From Winogradskyella litoriviva (GTDB lineage Bacteria > Bacteroidota > Bacteroidia > Flavobacteriales > Flavobacteriaceae), in the NCBI RefSeq assembly GCF_013249065.1, contig NZ_JABRWQ010000006.1:248001-312000 (forward strand): a stretch of DNA of 64,000 nt, read 5' to 3'. The position numbers were made by a program, and so were the translations under genes. The notes below the pieces were generated by a model, which did not search any database, was not told the origin of the DNA, and worked only from the letters and a program-made list of their open reading frames with translations. Positions 53,604 through 62,990 of this stretch are shown piece by piece. The stretch's first letter is position 1, and every line of letters begins with the position of its first letter.

Positions 53604-55910
53604 TTATCGCTTCAAACTAAAATGCCCTTGAAATTCTTTACCATCTAAAACAATACGATACCAATAATCTGAAGTTGGTAAATCATTTCCATTAAAATCA
53701 CCGTTCCATAATGCATTTCTATTAATTGCTGAATATAATAATTTACCATAACGATCATATATATACACCTCAGTGTTAGTAAAAAATTCAGCAATATTTA
53801 ATTTAAAGACATCATTAGTTCCATCTCCATTTGGAGTTATAAACTTTTGAATAAAAAAATGTAAATGTTCAATTGTAGTGACAATTTCACATTCAAAGGT
53901 TTTAACATAAATGGTATATAAACCACCTTGTTGATTACTAAATATATTACTCAATTGATAATCTATGCCGTTTAAAGAGTACAAATAATTGTTTGGCTCA
54001 AGAACATTAATAATTATAGAACTTCCGTCTGTTTTTACACTTTCAATAATGGGAACTTCTTCTAGTGAAACATTAAAAGTTATTATCTCTGTAAAACAAC
54101 CATCTGTTACTTTAACTTCATAAATGCCCTCCATATCAATAGTTATGGATTGAGACATTTCTCCAGATTCCCATAAATAACTTGGGTCTTCAATATTGGA
54201 TGTTGCTTGTAATACCAATACATTATTATAACATAAAACTAAATACTCATCTCTTAATTCTAAGGGTTGGTTTCCTATTATTTCCCATTCACATGTTTCT
54301 TCATTGAATATTGAAGATTGCCAACATAATAAATCTGTTGGTTCTATTGGTTCTGCACCTTCTATTTCCCAATCACATAAGTCGGTATTAAACCAAGCCA
54401 ATTCCCAGCATTCTAAATTAGTAGGTTCTTCTGGCTGTATGCCTTCTATTTCCCATTCGCAACTTGCTGTATTAAAGATTGTATTTTGCCAGCACCCTAA
54501 ACCTGTTGGAGCTTCTGGTTGTGCCCCTGTAATCGTCCAACTACATGTGGTATTACTAAATGTTGCTTCTTCCCAACATTCTAAATCAATAGGTTCTTCT
54601 GGCTGTGTGCCTTCTATTTCCCATTCGCAACTTGTTGTATTAAAGGTTGCATTTTGCCAACACTCCAAGCCTGTAGGAGCTTCTGGTTGTGTCCCTGTAA
54701 CCGTCCAACTACATGTGGTATCACTAAATGTTGCTTCTTCCCAACATTCTAAATCGGTAGGTTCTTCTGGCTGTGTGCCTTCTATTTCCCATTCGCAACT
54801 TGCTGTATTAAATGTTGCATTTTGCCAGCACTCTAAACCTGTTGGAGCTTCTGGTTGTGTCCCTGTAACCGTCCAACTACATGTGGTATCACTAAACGAT
54901 GCTTCTTCCCAACAATTTGTAGCAGGCTCTTCAGGTGCTTGGATTATTATTATTTCATAAACATCTGAAAACGTAATACAATCTAAATTATTAAGATTAG
55001 CTGCGTACTCGGCAACTTTGGCTCTATAATATGTTGTTGTAGAAATACCTAAAACTGCAATTGATGATGTAGTTTCACCTGCTATATCTGTCCAATTTAT
55101 ATTATCTGTACTAATTTGCCATTGGTAATAATGGCTACTAAAAACGCTATTATCTGGTATAACTTCAATGGTATTTACATTAGGATTTTGAGTACTACAT
55201 AGGGTAATAGAATTTACATTATTATTGTCTTCTATAGCAATTGCATCTCCACAACTTTTAAATACAATATCATCTATAGCCAAATCATTACCACAGCCAC
55301 CTGGAGCATTATTTATCATTTTTAGAATCACAGATGTTTGACCAACTGTAGATTGAAAGACTAAAGCATATTGATTCCAATCTGTTGCTGTAGTCCCATA
55401 AATATTACCTGTTGTACCAGAAGCTAAAAGTGTAGTATCCGTATTATCCCAAATTTCAAAACTAACGTTAATAGGTATAGCTCCTGCACCACAATAACCA
55501 TTTGGAGGTGTTAAATTAATTAACCACGACGAAAACTCATAAGTTGTATTTTCACAAAGTCCGCTGATTGTTGTTTTATAAAATTCACCAGCTGTGTAAC
55601 TCGAATTTACAATTAGCATTCTACCATTAGTATCATTTAGTGTGTGATCGTTAATATTAAACCAATCAAAATAGTTAGATGTGCTCGAAACGGTATAAAA
55701 ACCATCTTCTGGATCTTGTCCAGTCGCATAAGTATAAGTTGTGGTTCCAGCTGGTAAAGAAGTGTTTTGTAAACCACTACCAAATGTTTCTGTGAAAATT
55801 GGGTCACCTGAGTTTCCTTGACAGAAACCCAATTGGCCATGCATGATTTTTGAACTAAAAAAAATACAAAAAATTATGACTATTTTAAGATTGTAATAAC
55901 GTTTTCTCAC
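53604..55910 (-). CDS. Type IX secreted surface protein with Cys/Trp repeats
   Basis: A 768-residue surface protein. The signal peptide (FFSSKIMHGQ) precedes a beta-rich N-terminal domain (about 30-230, with YEFSSWLINLTPPNGYCGAG) and an Ig-like region. Eight 28-residue repeats follow at residues 333-556, each with two Cys and two Trp. The C-terminus is a gliding-motility-associated type B sorting domain (about 680-768: FITPNGDGTNDVFKL, YDRYGKLLYS, GKEFQGHFSLKR) that directs export by the type IX system. It is transcribed divergently from pbpC. Ligand and function are unknown; adhesion is a usual guess for this type. Confidence 0.9.
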   Translation of the reverse strand: MRKRYYNLKIVIIFCIFFSSKIMHGQLGFCQGNSGDPIFTETFGSGLQNTSLPAGTTTYTYATGQDPEDGFYTVSSTSNYFDWFNINDHTLNDTNGRMLIVNSSYTAGEFYKTTISGLCENTTYEFSSWLINLTPPNGYCGAGAIPINVSFEIWDNTDTTLLASGTTGNIYGTTATDWNQYALVFQSTVGQTSVILKMINNAPGGCGNDLAIDDIVFKSCGDAIAIEDNNNVNSITLCSTQNPNVNTIEVIPDNSVFSSHYYQWQISTDNINWTDIAGETTSSIAVLGISTTTYYRAKVAEYAANLNNLDCITFSDVYEIIIIQAPEEPATNCWEEASFSDTTCSWTVTGTQPEAPTGLECWQNATFNTASCEWEIEGTQPEEPTDLECWEEATFSDTTCSWTVTGTQPEAPTGLECWQNATFNTTSCEWEIEGTQPEEPIDLECWEEATFSNTTCSWTITGAQPEAPTGLGCWQNTIFNTASCEWEIEGIQPEEPTNLECWELAWFNTDLCDWEIEGAEPIEPTDLLCWQSSIFNEETCEWEIIGNQPLELRDEYLVLCYNNVLVLQATSNIEDPSYLWESGEMSQSITIDMEGIYEVKVTDGCFTEIITFNVSLEEVPIIESVKTDGSSIIINVLEPNNYLYSLNGIDYQLSNIFSNQQGGLYTIYVKTFECEIVTTIEHLHFFIQKFITPNGDGTNDVFKLNIAEFFTNTEVYIYDRYGKLLYSAINRNALWNGDFNGNDLPTSDYWYRIVLDGKEFQGHFSLKR
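54243..54914 (-). repeat. Eight 84-bp coding repeats in the type IX secreted protein
   Basis: The 28-residue units start at Cys333 and run to residue 556. Units 1, 3 and 5 begin CWEEA-F-DTTCSW, and units 2, 4 and 6 begin CWQN-FNT-SCEWEIEG, so the first six form three copies of a 168 bp two-unit block. Units 7 and 8 are more divergent. The near-identity of the blocks indicates recent expansion by unequal exchange. Confidence 0.88.
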
Positions 55911-55989
55911 GTATAAATATATAGATAATTATATATAATAATTTTACGAAATACCCATTAAAGGCTTTAAATTCGCTTTTGTATAGTTC

Positions 55990-58341
55990 ATGTATAGGTT
56001 AATTAACTTTTTTAAGCACAATAAAATAAAATCGATTATGATTTTAGTGCTTCTTATTGCCTATTATTTCTGTTTACCAAATACATTATTTAAAGACCCA
56101 ACAGCAACAGTAATTACAAGTAATACAAATGAATTGTTAGGTGCTTTAATAGCAGAGGATGGTCAATGGCGATTTCCGGCAAATGACAGCGTACCAGATA
56201 AATTTAAAACCTGTATTCTTCAATTTGAAGATGAATATTTTTACCAACATCCTGGATTTAATCCTGTTTCAATATTTAAAGCTTTAAAAGGCAATTTAAA
56301 TTCTGGCTCTGTAAAACGAGGAGGAAGCACGCTGACGCAACAAGTGATTCGTTTATCTCGTAAAGGGCAATCTAGAACGTATTTTGAAAAAGTAAAAGAA
56401 ATTATTCTGGCTACACGGTTAGAATTTAGATTATCTAAAGATGCTATTTTAAACTTGTACGCAAGCCATGCACCATTTGGCGGTAACGTAGTAGGTATTG
56501 ATGCAGCTGCATGGCGATATTTTAATAGAAATGCTTCAGATTTATCTTGGGCAGAAAGTGCAACGCTCGCTGTTTTACCCAATGCTCCTAGTTTAATTTA
56601 TCCTGGAAAAAATCAAGAGCGATTATTAAAAAAACGTAACCGATTATTAAAGAAATTATATAAAAATGATATAATAGACCAACTTACCTATGAATTATCT
56701 ATAGCGGAAAGTTTACCACAAAAACCTTATCCTTTACCTCAAATAGCGCCTCATTTACTTCAAAAAATTGCTAAAGAACAAAAAGGAAAACGTGTTAAAA
56801 CAACTGTGAATATAGCCTTACAAGAACAAACTAACACTATTGTAAAACAAAATTACAATCGTTTAAAACAGAATGAAATTTACAACATATCTGTTTTAGT
56901 TTTAGATGTAAAAACTAGAGAAGTACTTACTTATATTGGTAATTCTCCAACTGATAATGCCCACCAAAAAAGTGTAGATATTATTGATAAACCTAGAAGC
57001 ACAGGTAGCATTTTAAAACCCTTTTTATTTGCAGCTATGTTAGATGCTGGTGATTTATTACCAAACACTTTAGTAGCAGATGTACCAACACAATTTGGTA
57101 GTTATCAACCTCAAAACTACAACCAAACATATGATGGCGCTGTACATGCCAATGAGGCTTTGTCGCGCTCATTAAATGTACCAGCCGTAAGAATGCTTCA
57201 AGAGTTTGGTCTAGACCGTTTTTATCATTACCTCAAGAAACTTCATCTAAAAGATTTAAAATATAATGCTAATCATTATGGCTTATCTCTAGTGCTTGGA
57301 GGCGCAGAAAGTAACCTTTGGGACTTATGCAAAAGTTATGCAGCTATGTCTTCAACTTTAAATCATTTCAACGCTAATTCTAGTCAATATTTTTCTAATG
57401 AATTTTGCGAGCCAATATACACTGAAAATCAAACTATTGATTTCGGAAAGCAATCTAAACAAAAGGATGTTTTTGATGCAGCTTCCATATTTTTTACGTT
57501 TGAAAGTATGAAACAAGTTAACCGACCAGAAAGCGATGAAAGTTGGGAATATTACGATTCTTCTCAAGAAATAGCATGGAAAACAGGTACAAGTTTTGGG
57601 TTTAGAGATGCTTGGGCAATAGGTACAACAAAAGATTACGTAGTTGGCGTTTGGGTAGGAAATGCAGATGGTGAAGGACGACCTGGATTAGTTGGTGTGC
57701 AAACCGCTGCACCAATTATGCTTGAGGTTTTTGAGGTTTTACCCAAAAGTAACTGGTTTAACCATCCTTTTGATGAAATGTTAGAGGTGAAAATCTGTAA
57801 AAAAAGCGGTTATAGAGCTTCCTCAATTTGTGATGTTACAGAAATCCGTTACATACAAGCAAGCGGAAAAAAAACAGAACCTTGTCCGTTTCATAAACTA
57901 ATTCATTTAGATGTATCAGAACGTTACCAAGTTAATTCATCTTGCGAAGCCATTTCAAACATTAATAATAAATCTTGGTTTGTTTTACCGCCTTTACAAG
58001 CGCATTATTTTAAGAACAAAAACCCATATTATAAACCATTACCTCCTTTTAGAAAGGACTGTATAGAGTCTTCAGGAGTTTCCATGGAATTTATATACCC
58101 AAACCAACAAAGCACTATTTATTTACCAAAAGATTTTGATGGCAAAACCAATGATTTAATCTTAAAGGTAGCCCATTCTAAACCTGAACTAGAATTGCAT
58201 TGGTATATTGATAGTGAGTACATTGGTAGTACAAAAGACATACATGATATGGCCGTTTTACCAAGTACTGGCGAACACATCATTACTGTTATGGATGAAT
58301 TAGGAAACAGTTTAAAGTATAAAATTACGATTTCGGAGTAA
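55990..58341 (+). CDS. pbpC: Penicillin-binding protein 1C
   Basis: A 783-residue bifunctional peptidoglycan synthase. An N-terminal anchor helix (about 15-32) precedes the glycosyltransferase (GT51) domain with FEDEYFYQHPGF and GGSTLTQQVIR. The transpeptidase domain has SxxK at Ser340-Lys343 (STGSILKPF), SxN as SLN in LSRSLNVPA and KTG in WKTGTSFGFR. A C-terminal BiPBP_C-type domain ends the protein. PBP1C is classically encoded next to alpha-2-macroglobulin, repairing the wall when a protease or lysin attacks. Here the two are separated by four genes. Confidence 0.95.
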   Translation: MYRLINFFKHNKIKSIMILVLLIAYYFCLPNTLFKDPTATVITSNTNELLGALIAEDGQWRFPANDSVPDKFKTCILQFEDEYFYQHPGFNPVSIFKALKGNLNSGSVKRGGSTLTQQVIRLSRKGQSRTYFEKVKEIILATRLEFRLSKDAILNLYASHAPFGGNVVGIDAAAWRYFNRNASDLSWAESATLAVLPNAPSLIYPGKNQERLLKKRNRLLKKLYKNDIIDQLTYELSIAESLPQKPYPLPQIAPHLLQKIAKEQKGKRVKTTVNIALQEQTNTIVKQNYNRLKQNEIYNISVLVLDVKTREVLTYIGNSPTDNAHQKSVDIIDKPRSTGSILKPFLFAAMLDAGDLLPNTLVADVPTQFGSYQPQNYNQTYDGAVHANEALSRSLNVPAVRMLQEFGLDRFYHYLKKLHLKDLKYNANHYGLSLVLGGAESNLWDLCKSYAAMSSTLNHFNANSSQYFSNEFCEPIYTENQTIDFGKQSKQKDVFDAASIFFTFESMKQVNRPESDESWEYYDSSQEIAWKTGTSFGFRDAWAIGTTKDYVVGVWVGNADGEGRPGLVGVQTAAPIMLEVFEVLPKSNWFNHPFDEMLEVKICKKSGYRASSICDVTEIRYIQASGKKTEPCPFHKLIHLDVSERYQVNSSCEAISNINNKSWFVLPPLQAHYFKNKNPYYKPLPPFRKDCIESSGVSMEFIYPNQQSTIYLPKDFDGKTNDLILKVAHSKPELELHWYIDSEYIGSTKDIHDMAVLPSTGEHIITVMDELGNSLKYKITISE

Positions 58342-58362
58342 TAGCATTAAACAGTAAATCCC

Positions 58363-58370
58363 TACTTTTG
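58363..58370 (+). promoter_or_regulatory. -7 box of the 145-residue membrane protein gene
   Basis: TACTTTTG fits TAnnTTTG, 24 bases before the start codon at 58394. No clear -33 box is visible. Confidence 0.5.
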
Positions 58371-58393
58371 CAGAAATAATTCAACTTACTATT

Positions 58394-58831
58394 ATGGAAA
58401 TTCTACAGTTTATACATTCTAAATGGGCTTATTTAGTATTATTAGTCTTAGTACTTGCTACGTTTAATGCACTTATTAAATTTTTTGGAGATAAAGAATT
58501 TGATGCAAAAGATTTTAGAATTTCATTATTTGCATTGATTACAATGCACATTCAATTACTTATTGGAATCGTTCTATTTTTTATGAAAGATTATTTTGGA
58601 ACAATAAAACAAATTGGTGGTATGGGAGAAGTAATGAAAAATTCAGCCTTAAGAAACTTAATTATTGAACATCCTTTAACAATGATAATTGCGGTTGCTC
58701 TAGTTACTATTGGTTATTCTAAACACAAAAAGAAATTAACGTCTAAGCCAAAATTTAAATTATTAGCTATATTCTACACACTGGCTTTAGTTTTAGTTTT
58801 AGCAAAGATTCCTTGGAATCTTTGGTTCTAA
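58394..58831 (+). CDS. Four-helix membrane protein, 145 aa
   Basis: A 145-residue protein with four hydrophobic helices (about 12-30, 45-65, 90-112 and 122-140). Segments such as ITMHIQLLIGIVLFFMKDYF and NLIIEHPLTMIIAVALVTIG carry histidines at helix positions that could hold a heme, similar to small cytochrome-b-like membrane proteins in Bacteroidota, but this is only a resemblance. It is a single gene with its own -7 box and a strong terminator. Confidence 0.75.
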   Translation: MEILQFIHSKWAYLVLLVLVLATFNALIKFFGDKEFDAKDFRISLFALITMHIQLLIGIVLFFMKDYFGTIKQIGGMGEVMKNSALRNLIIEHPLTMIIAVALVTIGYSKHKKKLTSKPKFKLLAIFYTLALVLVLAKIPWNLWF

Positions 58832-58850
58832 AATTATAAAGTTAAAACAT

Positions 58851-58888
58851 AAAAAAAGCGTCTAATCTTTAATTTAGACGCTTTTTTT
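58851..58888 (+). terminator. Terminator after the 145-residue membrane protein gene
   Basis: AAAAAAAGCGTCTAA and TTAGACGCTTTTTTT form a perfect stem with an eight-base loop, ending in a T-run. It also lies 15 bases after the convergent phosphatase-family stop and may serve both directions. Confidence 0.85.
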
Positions 58889-58903
58889 ATTCGAGAATTA
58901 TAT

Positions 58904-60001
58904 TTAATTCGCTTTTTCTTCTTTTGCTGTATCTACAGTAATTTCTTTAATTAAATAAATATACACTGGGAAATGATCACTAAAACCATCCGTAAAACCT
59001 CCATCGGCAAAACTTCTTAAAGGATAACCTTTATATCTACCATGTTTGTTACTTAGATAATTTTTATTAAAAATTCCTGACTTATAATAACGGAAAGATG
59101 AATAGTCTTTTTCTAAAAAAGGTTTTGTTACTAAAACTTGATCAAATAAACTCCAAGCATCTCTATAGCCTGTTGTACCTAATCCTTGCTTTTTAAACTG
59201 ATTTTCAAACGGATTGTAAATTCCTTTTAATGGAACTTTATCCTTATTAGCTTTTGTCTTTAAAGCCTTTTTAAAACTTGCATTGGTTGGATCATCGTTA
59301 AAATCACCCATTGTAATTACTTTAGCATAAGGATCAATAGATTGTAGCGAGTCAATAATATGTTTATTTAGTTTTGCAGCACCAACTCTTTTTGAGCGAC
59401 TTCTTGCTTCTCCTCCACTTCGCGATGGCCAGTGATTTACAATTACATGTATTAAATCCCCTTCTAACTCACCTGAAACTAATAATTGGTCTCTAGTATA
59501 AACTCGTTCTCTCGTTAAGTCATCATATATTAACAATTCATGAGAACTGGTCTCAATAGGTCTAAAAAGTGCTTTTTGGTATAGTAAAGCCACATCGATT
59601 CCTCTTTTATCTGGAGATTCAAAATGAATAATGCCATAATCCTTGGCTAATAACTGAGGGTCATTTACTAAATCCATTAGTACTTGTTTGTTTTCAATCT
59701 CAGAAACACCAATAATTGCTGGTGTGTTTTTTGTGTCTTTAAACCCAATATCCGCAACAACCCTAGCCATGTTTTTAACCTTATTTTTATAAACTTCACC
59801 TCTAAGAGATTCATTCATTTCCATTATAGGACTTGCTTCATCATACTTAGTAGGATCATTAATGGTATCAAACAAATTCTCTAAATTGTAGAAGGCTACA
59901 GTATGAATTTTAAATTTCTTTTTTTCTTGAGCATTTAAACTTATAAATGCTAAAACGAATATTACAGTTAATCCGAGTTTTATGTTTTTCATTTTGCTCA
60001 T
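58904..60001 (-). CDS. Exported endonuclease/exonuclease/phosphatase-family protein
   Basis: A 365-residue secreted hydrolase. The signal peptide is in MKNIKLGLTVIFVLAFISLNAQ, after ATG 60001 or the ATG three codons later. The exonuclease-endonuclease-phosphatase core shows HTVAFYNLENLFDTIND, IGVSEIENKQVL, VNHWPSRSGGEARS, VITMGDFNDDPTNASF and a final FSDHFPVYIYL, which provide the metal and catalytic Asn, Glu, Asp and His residues. Substrate may be nucleic acid or a phosphoester; the export signal points to extracellular nutrient use. It is transcribed divergently from the TonB receptor gene. Confidence 0.9.
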   Translation of the reverse strand: MSKMKNIKLGLTVIFVLAFISLNAQEKKKFKIHTVAFYNLENLFDTINDPTKYDEASPIMEMNESLRGEVYKNKVKNMARVVADIGFKDTKNTPAIIGVSEIENKQVLMDLVNDPQLLAKDYGIIHFESPDKRGIDVALLYQKALFRPIETSSHELLIYDDLTRERVYTRDQLLVSGELEGDLIHVIVNHWPSRSGGEARSRSKRVGAAKLNKHIIDSLQSIDPYAKVITMGDFNDDPTNASFKKALKTKANKDKVPLKGIYNPFENQFKKQGLGTTGYRDAWSLFDQVLVTKPFLEKDYSSFRYYKSGIFNKNYLSNKHGRYKGYPLRSFADGGFTDGFSDHFPVYIYLIKEITVDTAKEEKAN

Positions 60002-60037
60002 GTTATTTTAACATTATTTCCATTACAAATCTTAGGC

Positions 60038-60045
60038 CAAAAGTA
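60038..60045 (-). promoter_or_regulatory. -7 box of the exported phosphatase-family gene
   Basis: TACTTTTG on the minus strand fits TAnnTTTG, 36 bases before ATG 60001. It lies 20 bases from the oppositely oriented box of the TonB receptor gene. Confidence 0.5.
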
Positions 60046-60065
60046 TATATTTATTATAAATAATG

Positions 60066-60073
60066 TAAGTTTG
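60066..60073 (+). promoter_or_regulatory. -7 box of the TonB receptor gene
   Basis: TAAGTTTG fits TAnnTTTG, 56 bases before ATG 60130. It and the minus-strand box at 60038 form a divergent promoter pair. Confidence 0.5.
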
Positions 60074-60129
60074 CAAGCCCTAAATAACTATTATTTAATC
60101 TACAAAGACTATTAACTTTAAATTTTAAT

Positions 60130-62910
60130 ATGAAAAAAAGTTTATTTATTTTATTATTTGGAATTTTAACTTCCTTTTCAATGATGGCTCAAAACACCAT
60201 TATTAAAGGTAGTGTAAAAGACGCGGTTACTTTAGAACCAATTCCGGATGTTACAATAACCATTGAAGAAACACAACAAGCAACATCTACTGATGGTTTA
60301 GGTGAGTTTGTTTTTTCTAGTAATGTACCTTTAGGAGAGCAGGTTTTAAAAATATCTAAAACTGGTTATACAACTAAACGTTATCCTATTGTAGTTAATG
60401 AAGGTAAAACTGTAAACATTACAGATATGACCTTAGATATAGACATAACGGATGATGCAGATTTGTTTACCATTACACTCTCTGATGATGAACTTAATGA
60501 TGATACAAGTGGTGCAGATAATATCTCTGGATTACTGTCTTCATCTTTAGATATTTTTCAGAGAACAGCAGCTTTTGAATTTAGCTCTTCATTCTTTAAA
60601 GTAAGAGGTTTAGACTCAGACAATGGTACCGTTTTGATTAACGGAATTCAAATGAATAAAATCTATAATGGTAGACCACAATGGAGTAATTGGGGCGGAT
60701 TAAATGATGTAATGCGTAATCAAGAACTAACAACCGGTTTAACACCTTCTGACTATAACTTTGGTGGTATTTTAGGTACTTCTAATATTAATACTAGAGC
60801 ATCTAGCTATAGAAAAGGTGGTCGTATTACTTACTCATCTTCTAACAGAAGTTATACCAACAGAGCAATGGCTAGTTATGCTTCTGGCTTAACAGAAGAT
60901 GGATGGTCTTATGTTTTTATGATAGGAAGACGTTGGGGAGAAGAAGGCTATCAAGATGCAACATTATATGACTCTAATTCATTTTTTGCTTCGGTAGAAA
61001 AGAAAATAAATGATAAGCATAGTTTAAACTTTACTTCAATTTATGCTCCAAACAGAAGAGGTAAATCATCGCCAAACACACAAGAAGTATATGACCTAAA
61101 AGGCATTAAATACAACGAATATTGGGGTTGGTTAGATGGCGAAAAACGTAATTCTCGTATTAAAGAAGTTGAAGAACCAATTTTAATGTTAAACCATTAT
61201 TGGGATATTTCCTCTAAAACAAGTTTAAATACTAATGTTGCTTACCAATTTGGTAAAGTGGGTAATAGTCGTATAGATAATTCAGGTGGTTCAAATCCAA
61301 GTCCTGCCTATTATCAAAACCTACCTAGCTATCATATTGCAAGAGAAGATTTAGCAAGTGCTTACATTCATGAGCAAGAGTTTATTGAAAATGGCCAAAT
61401 TGATTGGGAATATATAATGACCGCTAATCTTAATAATAATGTAGGTAACGTTAATGCAGCCTATGCATTATATGAAGACAGAAATGACGATAAGCAACTT
61501 ACTGTAAATACTATTTTTAATACCGAACTAAACGAAAATATCATTCTTAACGGTAGTATTAATTACAAGAGATTAGATTCTGAAAATTTTGCTGAAATTA
61601 TTGATTTGTTAGGAAGTACTACTGGTGTTCAAAATATAGATTCTTTTGATGGATTTCAATTTGATTTATCTAATCCAGATCGTATAGCTTTTGAAGGCGA
61701 TAAATTTAGATATAACTACAATTTATATGTAAATGAGATTTCTGGTTTTGCTCAAGCTCAATTTAAATACAATAAATTTGATTTTTTCCTAGCAGCAAAT
61801 GTTGCCAAAACAGATTATCAAAGAGAAGGTTTATATGATAACGAAGCTAACGCAGGTAATTCTTTAGGTAAAGGAGATAAGTTAGAATTTACAGGTGTAG
61901 GTGCAAAAGCAGGTTTTACTTATAAAATAACCGGAAAACATATTTTAGACATCAATGCTGGTTACCTTACTAAAGCACCTTCATTGAGAAATACATTCAC
62001 CAACTCTAGAGCAAATAATGATTATGTTGGTATTGTGAATGGTGTTTCCATTACAGGAAAAGAAATTACTGAAGAGAAAATAACTTCTTTTGATGCAAGT
62101 TATATATTTAGATCTCCTATTGTTAAAGCTAAATTAACAGGGTTTTACACAAAAATAGAAGATGCTAACGAAACTTCTTTTTATTATGCTGATGGTATTG
62201 GTGGTTTTACTACTGATGATGGTATAATTGAAACCAATGCCTTAGTTTCTGAAGTATTACAAGGTGTAGATAAAAGACATATTGGAGGAGAATTTGGTAT
62301 TGAAGCACAAGTAACGCCAACAATTAAATTAAAAGGTGCAGCTTCTGTTGGTCAGTATACTTACGACAACAATCCAAACCTTTATGTATCATCTAACAGT
62401 TCTGTATCAGAGTATGGTGAAGCAAATTTAAAAGATTACAAAATTGCAGGAGGACCACAAACAGCATATTCTGTAGGTTTTGAATACAGAGACCCAGATT
62501 ATTGGTGGTTTGGTGCAACAGCCAACTTCTTTTCTAACACTTATCTAGATGTTAGTCCAATCCTTAGAACTGAGAATTTCTATTTAGAACCAACTGATGG
62601 TTTACCATTTAATGAATATGATACTGAAGTAGCAAAAACACTTCTTAAACAAGAAGAGTTTGGTAGCTATATGGTTGTGAACTTAGTAGGCGGAAAATCT
62701 TGGAAAATAGACAACAAATACATTGGCTTCTTTGCAAGTGTAGGAAATCTATTAGACAAAGAATACAAAACAGGTGGTTTTGAGCAAGGTAGAAACGCAA
62801 ATTATAGAGAATTGCTAGAGGACACTAGTCTTTCTAAACGTAGATTTGGACCAAAATATTGGTATGGTCGTGGTGCTAACTATTTTCTAAATGTGTATCT
62901 TAGATTCTAA
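60130..62910 (+). CDS. TonB-dependent outer-membrane receptor with carboxypeptidase-like N-domain
   Basis: A 926-residue outer-membrane receptor. A signal peptide (LFGILTSFSMMAQ) precedes a carboxypeptidase-regulatory-like domain (about 25-110, IIKGSVKDAVTLEPIPDVTI), a plug domain (about 125-230, KVRGLDSDNGTVLINGIQMN) and a 22-strand barrel ending with NYFLNVYLRF. The gene is followed at 80 bases by a DUF5689 lipoprotein gene, as in known flavobacterial receptor-lipoprotein pairs. Substrate is not determined; peptides, siderophores or phosphate compounds are all possible. The exported phosphatase gene next to it fits uptake of phosphorylated or nucleic compounds. Confidence 0.92.
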   Translation: MKKSLFILLFGILTSFSMMAQNTIIKGSVKDAVTLEPIPDVTITIEETQQATSTDGLGEFVFSSNVPLGEQVLKISKTGYTTKRYPIVVNEGKTVNITDMTLDIDITDDADLFTITLSDDELNDDTSGADNISGLLSSSLDIFQRTAAFEFSSSFFKVRGLDSDNGTVLINGIQMNKIYNGRPQWSNWGGLNDVMRNQELTTGLTPSDYNFGGILGTSNINTRASSYRKGGRITYSSSNRSYTNRAMASYASGLTEDGWSYVFMIGRRWGEEGYQDATLYDSNSFFASVEKKINDKHSLNFTSIYAPNRRGKSSPNTQEVYDLKGIKYNEYWGWLDGEKRNSRIKEVEEPILMLNHYWDISSKTSLNTNVAYQFGKVGNSRIDNSGGSNPSPAYYQNLPSYHIAREDLASAYIHEQEFIENGQIDWEYIMTANLNNNVGNVNAAYALYEDRNDDKQLTVNTIFNTELNENIILNGSINYKRLDSENFAEIIDLLGSTTGVQNIDSFDGFQFDLSNPDRIAFEGDKFRYNYNLYVNEISGFAQAQFKYNKFDFFLAANVAKTDYQREGLYDNEANAGNSLGKGDKLEFTGVGAKAGFTYKITGKHILDINAGYLTKAPSLRNTFTNSRANNDYVGIVNGVSITGKEITEEKITSFDASYIFRSPIVKAKLTGFYTKIEDANETSFYYADGIGGFTTDDGIIETNALVSEVLQGVDKRHIGGEFGIEAQVTPTIKLKGAASVGQYTYDNNPNLYVSSNSSVSEYGEANLKDYKIAGGPQTAYSVGFEYRDPDYWWFGATANFFSNTYLDVSPILRTENFYLEPTDGLPFNEYDTEVAKTLLKQEEFGSYMVVNLVGGKSWKIDNKYIGFFASVGNLLDKEYKTGGFEQGRNANYRELLEDTSLSKRRFGPKYWYGRGANYFLNVYLRF

Positions 62911-62990
62911 AAAAAGAAAAATTAATAAATAATATTACAATTATGAAGTGTTCAACATTCATGAATTCAAAAATTATAAATCAAAAAGCT

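Noticed and set aside
54243-54914. Possible CRISPR array from regular repeats
   Set aside because: The units are 84 bp, contiguous without unique spacers, and keep the reading frame of a secreted protein.
54304-54960. 218-codon open frame opposite the type IX secreted protein
   Set aside because: It is the antisense of the 84-bp coding repeats; its Ser/Gln/His repeats mirror the real gene, which has a signal peptide and sorting domain.
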